From assembly GCA_947579605.1 (NCBI GenBank), contig OX388306.1, forward strand, positions 2,914,001 through 2,978,000: a stretch of DNA of 64,000 nucleotides, given 5' to 3'. Positions 55,140 to 64,000 of this stretch are shown here, one piece after another. The stretch's first letter is position 1; the number at the start of each line of letters is the position of its first letter. The notes under the pieces were generated by a model. That model was not told the DNA's origin. It saw only the letters and a program-made list of their open reading frames with translations, and made no database searches. Both the position numbers and the translations under genes were made by a program. The stretch comes from Athripsodes cinereus. Its lineage: Eukaryota > Arthropoda > Insecta > Trichoptera > Leptoceridae.

Positions 55140-55562
55140 TGATGCAGTGGAGATGCGATCGTTGTGAAGAATGGTTGGTAAAACGCTGAGTGATAGAGTG
55201 AAGAATGAGGATATTAGAAGAATGAGAGGATGCAAGATGAGTGTTGTGGATAGAATGCCCGTGAATAAGCTACGGTGGTTTAGACATGTTGAACGAATGA
55301 ACGAGGTAAGAATGACAAAGAGGATATGCTTGTCCGAAAGAAAGGGTGTGAGAAATTGTGGACGTCCGAGAACCACGTGGCTTGATCACGTGAATCAAAT
55401 TCTAAAGGACGGTCGTGTGTTGAGTAAAAGGAACTGACATACGTGCATGAGAAATTGTATAAATGTAAAGGAAGCGAAGGAAGTGTGTAAAGATAGATCT
55501 ATTTGGCGTTTCGTTCTCTCTGCTTACCCCCACTTGGGACACGGCGTGAGGGTATGGTATAA
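55140..55562 (+). mobile_element. LINE-B 3' fragment
   Basis: Frames encode GKTLSDRVKNEDIRRMRGCK, VNKLRWFRHVERMNEVRMTK, GRPRTTWLDHVNQILKDGRV and, after a TGA at 55436, CINVKEAKEVCKDRS. Ends in GGGTATGGTATAATATA, the LINE-B tail. Catalytic part missing. Confidence 0.65.
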
Positions 55563-56084
55563 TATATTTAGTTAAGTTGTCACACACTTTATTATTACAT
55601 AGTCGCTCACATTAAGTCGTTCAGTTAGTAAGGTTATGTGTGCATTTGAATATTCCGTCTTTTGTTTAAATACCATCCATAAAATACGTGTTTTCGTTGT
55701 TCCTAGACACAAAAGATATTAAAATTCTTGTAAATTCAAATTCTTACTCCACATATTTATATTAATTTATATTAATATCTTAACCTTTTAACATTTCAAC
55801 ATATCGACCACTTTAAATTATTTTATATCTCGTTCTTGACTTTTCTTTACTGACTGACATTCCTCAGGTGGTCTAATAATATTACATACCTTTGACTTTT
55901 TACTTTTAATTTTTGACATATATTAAAATTACTCGTATTTTTTGACATCTCATTTGTTTCGTTAAGAATATTTCATGCTGACTATGTAAAAGATATTATC
56001 AAGTTGACATATAAAATATATAAAAAAAAAATCCGTTCGTTTTCCCAATGAACCTATGTTTAAATTTTTATTCATTTGTGGTTC
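55563..56084. other. No recognised feature
   Basis: AT-rich; nothing supportable apart from the reversed GCGAC scrap. Confidence 0.4.
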
Positions 56085-56215
56085 TTGTTTTATTGTCCAT
56101 TTTATGTGTTGTGTGTGTCAATACTGTTTGTGTACATTATTATAATTATGTTAATATTTATATGTAAAAGGCCCAGGCCGTGAATAGATAAATAAATAAA
56201 GAAATAAATAAATTA
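56085..56215 (+). mobile_element. LINE-C 3' end
   Basis: TTATATGTAAAAGGCCCAGG CCGTGAATAGATAAATAAAT shows the GGCC..GGCC hairpin and AAAT tail of LINE-C. Confidence 0.55.
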
Positions 56216-57740
56216 ATCCTTTTAGCTTTAGAGTAATTATTACACTTCCGAAATAAATTATCAATTTTTTTGTGGATTCTTATCATAAATATTATTATAA
56301 TAGATTTAAAATAAGACATGGTTTACTTTTCACTGTTGATTTTATTATGTACTTGAGATAACATTTTCAAGAGAACTTTGCAAGTTTTGGGTTGCCATTT
56401 TTTGGTTTTCTCGTATATTTTTTTTAATTGAAAAACACCGAAAAATTGTACAATTCTCGGTAAAAAACTCGGTACAATTAACTTTTCAACTAATTAAAGG
56501 TCAAACAAAATTGTAAATTAAACTGCCTCATATTTATTGTGTAAAAAACTCCTTTAAACAAGAAAATTATTTTTAGGTACATTGTTTCTGCAACCATAAT
56601 AACTTTTGTTACTTTGTCGTATTTTTATGGTTACATTTTTTTCACTCCAACGATATAAATAAGATTTATATACCTATTTTAAATTACTTGTGAAACTTGA
56701 TGGCCCTGAAAGGGTTAAATATATATTAATTTAAGTCTTTGAAAGGATAAAAGAGAATACTAAAATACTACCAAGAAAGAAAGAAAGGAAAATTATATTA
56801 AATTAAATTATGTCATCTCTAAATATATTGGATTAAATGAATTTAATATTACATTTTTTACCATATGAATTTTTCACAAATATCTGTAGGCAGCTCGCAG
56901 GTGTTTCCAAAATATCAAGATTAAGTCATTCAACATCTACAAGTCAGCGATGAGGAATCTCACCCTTCTTGAATGTCTTTATTTCTGTTGTCACGGAGAG
57001 AACTATGTAATTTCTTGCACGCAGTTGGCCTGTTAGCTACTCTACTTTTAAATTTATTTAATAAATTACAGATTATTATTATGGCAACCCCGTGTTGTGC
57101 TGTTGGTTATAATTTTTGTGTGTGACGTAAAACGTCTGTGTTTTTTAATACCTTACATCTTTGGCCTTATACACATGCATACCTAAATTTAATTAATTTT
57201 ATATAGTTATTGCAATATTATTGTGCTATTGTTCCTATATTTGTCAACTTTGTCGTTATACAAAAAAAGCTCCCAGGTCGTTTAATGTATGAATAAACAA
57301 ATGAATACCTCTATATGAATAAACATACATATTTATTAGATTTAAAATAATATTACACGAATATAGTCGAGGCACTATATCAAAGTTGTATATTGGACTG
57401 TCAAATGTTTCATGGTGAATATGATGAATGGGAGGAATTTTTTGTGTTGAACCTTTGAGGTTATTGTATTATGATTAAACCGTCGGAAACACCTTTGCAT
57501 TTTGTACCTACATGAGATATTTTCATATAAATATAAAAATATTGTAATTGTGTCAAGCTGAGAATATTCTATTTTATAAATAATCAAATATTTATTTATT
57601 TAACCATGTAGAGTTTTACACGAGTTGTTTATAAAAGAAATAACAATAAAAAAAAACAAACTTGGCACAATTTGATATGATAATAAAAAAGTATGAAATG
57701 CACAACGCGACATATTATTATATAAAAAAAGATTTCCTAT
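56216..57740. other. AT-rich stretch with a possible LINE-C tail near 57260
   Basis: AAAAGCTCCCAGGTCGTTTA ATGTATGAATAAAC at 57267..57300 is a weak LINE-C-like end. No gene was recognised. Confidence 0.4.
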
Positions 57741-57744
57741 TTAT

Positions 57745-58102
57745 ATACCATACTATTCCCTCACGCCGTAACCCAAGTGAGGTAGGCAGAGAGAACGGAA
57801 TGCCATATAGATCTGTCCTTACAAACTTATTTCGCTTCTTCTACATTCATACAATATTTCTCATGCTCGCACGTCGATTTCTCTTACTCAATACACGGCC
57901 GTCCTTGAGAACTTGATCCACGTGATTTTCATACGCCCGTGCTTCCTCACATCATTCCTTTCAGACAAGTATATCCTCTTTGTCATTCTTTCCTCTTCCA
58001 TTCGTTACACATGACCAAACCATCTCAAGCATTCTATCCACAACACTCCTCTTGCATCCACTCATTCTTCTAATATACTCATACCTCACTCTATCACGCA
58101 AG
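57745..58102 (-). pseudogene. LINE-B 3' fragment, reversed
   Basis: TCCCTCACGCCGTAACCCAA, GTGAGGTAGGCAGAGAGAAC, ACGTCGATTTCTCTTACTCA and CATGACCAAACCATCTCAAG are reversed LINE-B coding DNA with indels. Its 5' truncation coincides with the insertion site of the LINE-A copy that follows. Confidence 0.55.
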
Positions 58103-58115
58103 AGATTTCCACTAT

Positions 58116-58576
58116 ACATACATACATACCATCACGCCGCTTCCCTTGCGGGGTAGGCAGAAGGGATCGAGCGCCACTTCCTTCTATCCTTGCATACATC
58201 TTTCGCTTCCGTCACTGTCATACAATTCCTCATGCAGGCTGCTCTCCTGTACGATGTGCTCAACACGTGATCGTCCTGTAGGATTCTTGCCATTTGATTC
58301 TCGGACGTCCACTTCTCCGAGCACCATTCCTCTCAGCCAAATATATCATCTTGGTCATTCTGTCCTCATTCATTCTTTCCACATGCCCAAACCATCGTAA
58401 CTTATTTACAGTCATCCTTGTAACTACACCAACTTTCATTCCACATTGCTTTCGTATATTACTGTTACGCACACGATCTCTCAGACTTTTACCACACATC
58501 CTTCTCAACGATCTCATTTCTACTGCATTTATGCCACTTTCATCCTTCTTTAACCATGTCCACGTCTCACTTGCAT
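58116..58576 (-). mobile_element. LINE-A fragment with 13-bp target duplication
   Basis: Minus strand encodes YASETWTWLKKDESGINAVE, RNSNIRKQCGMKVGVVTRMT, WFGHVERMNEDRMTKMIYLA and, after frame changes, RKWRSIPSAYPARE, ending in the GTAT tail. Perfect flanking repeats AGATTTCCACTAT (58103..58115 and 58577..58589) show target-primed insertion. One gap near 58285 (loss of DHLNQIL) and a CTG duplication near 58240 break the frame. Confidence 0.8.
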
Positions 58577-58599
58577 AGATTTCCACTATGTATTAAATA

Positions 58600-58660
58600 A
58601 TCACTTTAAATTTAAAGAGGTCGCTTACGACCGGTTTCGACACATTTGTAACATTCACAG
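58600..58660 (-). repeat. GTCGAAAC-type motif with hairpin
   Basis: Minus strand TTACAAATGTGTCGAAACCG then GGTCG-TAAG-CGACC, a 5-bp hairpin. Resembles the GTCGAAAC part of the 87-bp repeat and of the hammerhead-like motif; relation uncertain. Confidence 0.3.
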
Positions 58661-60255
58661 CATAAAAACTGAGTACAAAATTAAAGTATACTTATTATAT
58701 AAAATCATTTTTTATAAATCTTTAACTCTTAGTCCGTAAATCTATCTTGAGGACATTTAAAATCCTGTCACGAAGTTCCTTCAAAGTGAAGAATAAGGGG
58801 AATAGATGATAAGAGAAAGAGTATATAAGGAATGAAAAATCCTTTAGTAAAGAATATAATATAATAGGTACAAAGATATGTACAATAAATTGTACATAGT
58901 GGTATAGTAGAAAAAATGATAATATGCAAAATTGTTTAAAAGACAGGCTTATGTCTCCATTGATGGTGAAATAAAACAATTTTATAACCAACACCAAATT
59001 CAAAAATTAAGAAAACCTCTAGCAGATTAAATTCCACATTCTTTCATGACAGTAAATTATTTTGGCAGCGACAACAGTGAAGTTAGTCCCAGGACGTGAA
59101 AAGGGTGTCTATCGATCTGTCGCGCTAGACAATCATTAGGTAGGTACTAGTTTTAGAAGCAAGTGTATGAAATCTCTCCCTTTCACCAGCCATCTTGAAC
59201 GGCGCCAAAGGAATAACTTATTGATTTATAACAAACTTTGAGCCGATAATAAAAGAAAAAAATCTCTGTTTGTATATCTTGTGTGTTAAAGGTTTTGTGC
59301 TTTTGAGATTCCAAGCGTAGAGATTTTAGTCTGTTAGCTTTTTAGGGAGGACAATAATAATACGTTGGTGTAGAAATTGAATCGGAAAAATGGAAGTCTC
59401 CAGACTTTCATGAAAAAGTTAAACGATAGAAATTTAAGTGCTTAAGACATCGATGATGATGATTGATTTGGCATCAACAGAGTGGAATAAGTTCTAAGTG
59501 ATCATATATAATATTTACAGAGAATTGGTAAACTAAATTAATTTATTGTAGGAAAGAAAGAATATAATTATAAGATTTGACTTTTTAAAATGAAAATTAA
59601 CTGTTATTTTTATTTTGCAGCTTGCAGCTTTGTTGCATAACATCATACATTTATGTCAGTAGTGAGTGGTAGAATTGTCGAGGCATTTTTATAAGATAAA
59701 AGATGAAGTAGAATGAAATTAAATTAATATTTATTTGAGTTCACTTGTAAAAGACATTTAATTTATTCTACGTGAAAATAAGTACCTGTGTATGAAACTC
59801 TTCAACTCACTATGATGAGAAAGTTTGAAGGATGAAGTGGTACAGAGTTGAAGACAAAACTTACAGCTACATAATGTGGAAGAGTGATTTGGAGTAAGGC
59901 GTCTGAAGGAGCTCTTTTAACTGCCGCCTGACAAGAAAGCGTTGAGGCTAGACTGATCATCAAAGTTGATTGAAGAAATTTCATATGGCATAAAATAAAA
60001 AAAGAATAATACAAAAATATTATTTAAGCTTTAGACGACGCCGACGCCGGGATAAAAAGCTTTGAAAAATGTACATGTATTATGAATCTTCCTTCTTTGT
60101 ACATATCTATATAATATATTTTCCTTTTCTCGTTCAAGATTAAATCTATAAAGAATCTACCTACTAGATAAAATTACAAAAGTTCCACAATACAAAAAAA
60201 AAATTTACAAATGAAAATATTCAAGTTGAACCTACATGATTTTTTATTCTGGTAG
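58661..60255. other. No recognised feature
   Basis: Frames up to 93 codons without motif. Nothing supportable. Confidence 0.45.
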
Positions 60256-60345
60256 GTATTAAGTAGAGCTGAAAAGACTGGCTGAGAATAGGGAGGAATG
60301 GAGAAGAAAGACAAAACTCGTTGCAGACCAATCCAATGTTATTAA
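60256..60345 (+). pseudogene. LINE ORF2 C-terminal scrap
   Basis: Encodes LAENREEWRRKTKLVADQSN, resembling the 'A-x-x-R-x-x-WR' terminus of several LINE ORF2 proteins. Very short. Confidence 0.35.
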
Positions 60346-60489
60346 ATATATGTATACGTTCAACAGAAGAATGGAATAGAAAGATTCATTAGGAAAAAAA
60401 AATTGTAAAACTTTTATCTCCCTTTATAACTGTTATCGATTTTTAAAGGTAGGTTATAGGTACATTTCAGATTTTTTTAATCAGTTAAT

Positions 60490-60640
60490 TTTTTTTATTT
60501 ATTTATTTATTGATTTATTCTTTTTGCACATCATCATTATACGACAGAAATTACACAACAATATATTAAACGAAATATTGAGATGATATGGAGAGGCAAG
60601 ATTATAACTACGAAATGATTTCTTCCAATTAACCACGTCA
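60490..60640 (-). mobile_element. LINE-E 3' end, reversed
   Basis: TTTATTCTTTTTGCACATCA, then GGCAAGATTATAACTACGAA and TTTCTTCCAATTAACCACGT. Same arrangement as 23346..23475. Confidence 0.5.
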
Positions 60641-61170
60641 CTATTGTCTTATTGTCGACTTGTTACTATTGTCTTCGATAATTTATAATTATCACATTCT
60701 TTATTGTCAGTTTTTGGGTATTATGTAAAAGGCAGTAGGTGGTCGTAAAACTTCCGCATAAGACATTTGATATCTTTATGATAAAATGAAGTTATCACGT
60801 TCTTCCCCTTAGTTCTTCATTTTAGAATTAACAGAAACTCCAAACAATAGGGTGTCGCTTATGTGAATGCAACACCTGATTCTTACCACACAATTGCAAC
60901 ACAATCGTTTACAGGTAACAGTAGGATCTCAGTAATACCTACGATCGTAGCAACTTTGTCGGTAGGTACCAACCTGGTATTAATGTAGATACATACAATC
61001 TGCTAGTACAGATGAGCAGATATCACACATTATTTCACTTTTGTTTCAAACTTAAGTTCGTACTTTGGTAGTAATAGTATCAAACGTGTGGGTTGGAGCT
61101 TTTGAAAATAGCAGAAACAATTCGACAGAATGTCGTATGTAAAAAGTTGAACGTATTTTTGACATTTTAC
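60641..61170. other. No recognised feature
   Basis: AT-rich; nothing supportable. Confidence 0.4.
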
Positions 61171-61171
61171 A

Positions 61172-61228
61172 CTTGCGTGAGTGAAGATATTATTAAGAAG
61201 TCTTTATAATATCTTCACTCGCGCAGGT
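61172..61228. repeat. Small foldback
   Basis: TTGCGTGAGTGAAGATATTA and TAATATCTTCACTCGCGCAG are inverted with one mismatch, spaced by about 17 bases: a stem of about 19 bp. Confidence 0.6.
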
Positions 61229-61339
61229 ATAGAAAAATCCAAATGTGAAAACTACGCTTATTATTTCTAAACCAATGGTCAAAGCAACGCTGTAAATAGG
61301 TGAACAGTATCGTTCTCTGGCGCCATGTTGTGTTTCATA

Positions 61340-62165
61340 ATCTAATTATTTTTATTAATTTATTTTATACAATACACGGCGAGAGCCTTTTACATGTTAA
61401 AAATACAAGACAGACATAAAAAGTTAATTCACGCAGAGTGATCACGAAAAAAAGAACCATATATAATAATTATAATATTTTTTTTTTTTTATTAAATGAA
61501 AATAGTACATTGAATAAGAAATATATACATCATAGGATAATGTGTCACGCCAAATCTAAAAGATTTGTCGGCTTGTTCTCTTATAACATACTATATACAT
61601 ATATTAACCTAATACGACATTAACCTAAATACAAAAACAATTATTAGTTATATATAAATCCACACTTTATTAACCATTCCTTGACTAATTTTTTTGCAAT
61701 ATTTTTACTCTTGCATTTCTTAATAGATACCGGCATCATATTGAGTATTTTTGGTACGTTATATTCAAATGTTCTTTTTCCGTATTTATTATTGAATTTA
61801 GGGACTACATATCCTTCATTAAATTTAAATCTTGTGTGATGCATATGTCGAGGTTTTTCTTTATATTCGGTTTTTGAAAACTGGTCAAGGACAACTCTCT
61901 GCCAAAACAAGCCTTTAGCAGATAATACATTTAACTTTTTGAAATACAGAGAAATATTATTTCGCGCCGCGTTGCAAATTTCTTTTTTTACTATAAGTCT
62001 TAATATCGATTTTTGTGCGAACATTACCCTTTTCAAATTAGAATTAGTACAATTGCCCCAACTACCAATACCATATCTGATTAAAGATTCTGCCAAAGAC
62101 TTGTACACAGTAACAAGTGTGGACCTAGGTACAAAATATTTTATCTTAAATAACATACATGCTAT
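61340..62165 (-). pseudogene. LINE-C copy: ORF2 C-terminal region plus tail
   Basis: A 170-codon frame (62156..61644) encodes the post-catalytic part of a Jockey/CR1-like reverse transcriptase: LAESLIRYGIGSWGNCTNSN, LKRVMFAQKSILRLIVKKEI and YGKRTFEYNVPKILNMMPVS. It follows the family pattern 'L-x-YGI-x-xWGN', 'Q-K-x-x-R-x-I' and 'P-x-x-x-N-x-x-P'. About 235 bp downstream is the LINE-C tail GTAAAAGGCTCTCGCCGTGT with A-rich end. This copy assigns the GGC-hairpin tails elsewhere to a LINE. Catalytic YxDD is absent through 5' truncation. Confidence 0.6.
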
Positions 62166-62190
62166 AGATCTTAATCGCTTACAAATAATA

Positions 62191-62350
62191 TATAATTATG
62201 TTATTTGAAACAAGTATTTCTTTCTACTATAGATTATTGATCCTTTCTACTATAGAACTTATTAGGTCATGATAAGTGGAAAGACGTCTCTCTCGTAATC
62301 AATAATCTACAGTATGTAGAAAGAAGCACTTGTTTCAAATTACATAATTA
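62191..62350. repeat. Foldback element fold-S, copy 3
   Basis: TAATTATGTTATTTGAAACA on the left and TGTTTCAAATTACATAATTA on the right are the arm ends. The right arm has GGAAAGACGTCTCTCTCG, the fold-S core. The left arm is partly rearranged (a second TCCTTTCTACTATAG). Right flank GGAATTCTTCTACGTGTGCA then CCGACACAAT matches copy 2 closely. Confidence 0.6.
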
Positions 62351-62439
62351 TGGAATTCTTCTACGTGTGCACCGACACAATTTAACGTTATAAAACCCAA
62401 ACACAACCTTATACACCTTTCACAGTAAGCTTAAAACTT

Positions 62440-62535
62440 GTGTCGTGAAAGGGAAGTTTGCCGGCATCTGGGATCGAACCCCGGACCCCTTGAACATGAG
62501 GCTGAGACTCTACCTCCAGGCTACCGACGAACTCA
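62440..62535 (-). mobile_element. tRNA-like SINE head or tRNA pseudogene
   Basis: Minus strand GTCGGTAGCCTGGAGGTAGA (A-box-like) and CCGGGGTTCGATCCCAGATG (B-box). Seven acceptor pairs form (GTCGGTA/TGCCGGC), with G-T pairs. The T-arm does not pair properly, so a functional tRNA is unlikely. Confidence 0.45.
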
Positions 62536-63065
62536 AATCGTATATATGTACTTAAGTCAAATAAAACAGAAACAATAACAAATAATCATAATGAGGAAAT
62601 TTATTATAAAATTACTCAAATAAATATAATTATAAAACAAATAATATGACATATTAAGAAAATCAACTTTTTATTGTAATACCTTAGGTATCTTTTTCGG
62701 ATCTTCTACAACTTTCTGTAAAAAAAAAAGCTATGAAAATCATTTAAATCAGTCGTTGTAAAACTTACCCATTAGCAAGTAGAATTTTCATCCACTTCTC
62801 TAAGGTATATCATTATATTGTGTATCCCGAAACGTCTCTATACAATACGAACAACTTCCTACAATCTTCTTATACGCTTTGTGACACAATAGAAACAAAG
62901 GATTATACCTGCATACGATATTGATAAAGTACCTACTCTTAGGAAAGATTCTATTCTTCTTAAAGCCATCCACTCATTTGCGAGTGATTCAGGTCGAAGG
63001 AAAGATTTAAGTTTGACTTTAATAATAGAGCTAGTCACCTGATAGACAATGAACAGTTACATAAT
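62536..63065. other. No recognised feature
   Basis: AT-rich; nothing supportable. Confidence 0.4.
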
Positions 63066-63180
63066 ACTATACTATACTATACTATACTATAATAAACTAT
63101 ACCCTCACGCCGTATCCCAAGTGGGGTAGGCAGAGAGAACGGAACGCCATGTCGCTCTATCCTTACATACAAAGATTTGA
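63066..63180 (-). mobile_element. LINE-B 3' end with ACTAT repeat tail
   Basis: ACTATACTATACTATACTAT leads to ACCCTCACGCCGTATCCCAA, GTGGGGTAGGCAGAGAGAAC and GGAACGCCATGTCGCTCTAT, the reversed 3' end of LINE-B. Truncated after ~90 bp of element. Confidence 0.6.
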
Positions 63181-63742
63181 GCGTCTCTGCGCCAATCAAG
63201 TCACTTTCCACGACATTCCTCCATGACAGCGCGCTGATGATACAAGAACGGTGTTTTTGGAACATTTTTGGATGAAAAAACAATGCATTTTTTGGCACTT
63301 TAAATTTTCAAAACATGACCAAACCAGGACTATGATCTTTTCTTATTACAGAGATTACAGATCTTTGCTAAGTTCTGCTTTGCTTTTGTGACGTTCTACG
63401 AATGTAATATTATATTATTCCCCTTTACAAGACAAAAAAATAATACGAATGAGATGAACTCTATTCCAAAGACTCCACGGCTACTTTGTTATAAAAAATA
63501 TTGTACGACAAATTGTATAAACGAGATGAAAGCCAAAAAGAACGACAATATTATAAGGGTTGTTTTTATTAGTCTTTTTTTATTTTCCAGAAGTAGTAGG
63601 TAGCATTAAGGGGTGCTCAGAGATATTGTGAGGAATGTACACACATCCATGTTTTTTACGACATTTTATTATTATCCATGTTTATGTGTGCTCTGAGTCA
63701 ATTGTTATTATGAAAAGCTCTGAAATTCAGAAAGCTTAAAAC
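63181..63742. other. No recognised feature
   Basis: AT-rich; nothing supportable. Confidence 0.4.
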
Positions 63743-64000
63743 TAGAGATGCAACGAATAGTATATTTGACCGAATACTGAATACACATTCATTGTACAAG
63801 TTCATCTGCCGAATAACCGAATATTCGGCAAAACAATGGCGAGAGCGTACATCTTCGTGTAGGTAAATCATAGACATAATATTATGTACTAGACTTGCAG
63901 CGCATTTCATTTTTTTCGATTTTTTTGTATTCCAACATTAATAATAACAATAAGGATTATTATTTGATTTGATTTGTTTGTGCCATTCAAGACCAAGTAA
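63743..64000. mobile_element. hAT-like terminus running off the window edge
   Basis: TAGAGATGCAACGAATAGTA, then GACCGAATACTGAATACACA and CCGAATAACCGAATATTCGG. A TAGAGATGCA start with repeated CCGAATA(TTCGG) subterminal blocks is a familiar hAT end layout. The other end is outside the window, so neither length nor target duplication can be checked. Confidence 0.45.

Noticed and set aside
62440..62535. Functional tRNA gene
   Set aside because: The A- and B-boxes and the acceptor stem are visible, but the T-arm does not pair and the anticodon arm is weak; a tRNA-derived repeat fits better.

Overview
The window reads as AT-rich, intron-bearing, transposon-dense nuclear DNA of an insect, most likely a moth or butterfly. 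This rests on Helitron ends of the CTAG-terminated lepidopteran kind, several LINE and tRNA-derived SINE families, a Ty3/gypsy element and hAT elements. It also rests on the lack of bacterial-style gene packing. The species cannot be named from the sequence alone.

Only one convincing host gene is present: a two-exon, minus-strand Hsp70-like gene (coding exons 28044..28251 and 25400..26796; 534 codons). It keeps the three Hsp70 signatures but lacks the canonical hydrophobic interdomain linker and the C-terminal helical lid. Most of its 1,247-bp intron is a Helitron, which contains a foldback element, which in turn contains a LINE fragment. One further possible host exon (29868..29982, plus strand) is offered with low confidence.

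Layout. 1..20 kb: 5'-truncated LINE scraps, SINEs, two foldbacks, a Helitron and an R1-like LINE fragment (17323..18225). 20..22.7 kb: a 1,997-bp hAT element with an 8-bp target duplication, possibly inside an older TTAA-flanked element. 23..31 kb: the Hsp70 gene, SINE and repeat copies, and an 87-bp tandem repeat. 31.7..34.5 kb: a second hAT element (1,896 bp) followed by an array of about eight 74-bp units, each holding an 11-bp hairpin stem. 35..38 kb: LINE fragments and a putative MITE. 38360..44170: an apparently intact, very young Ty3/gypsy retrotransposon (minus strand; 477-bp LTRs with one mismatch; gag and pol joined by an A AAA AAC -1 frameshift site), inserted in a LINE 3' end. 44..64 kb: repeats again, including a 635-bp (AAAT)n tract that grows directly from a LINE tail, LINE copies with clear target duplications, a hammerhead-like motif, and a further hAT end at the right edge.

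There is no operon-like co-operation between genes here; the story is nested and sequential insertion. Two LINE families (called LINE-A and LINE-B) with different microsatellite tails account for much of the coding-looking sequence. Several short dispersed repeats (called rep-W, rep-P and fold-S) recur and could not be assigned to a known family by eye. Names of families marked this way are local labels, not database names.
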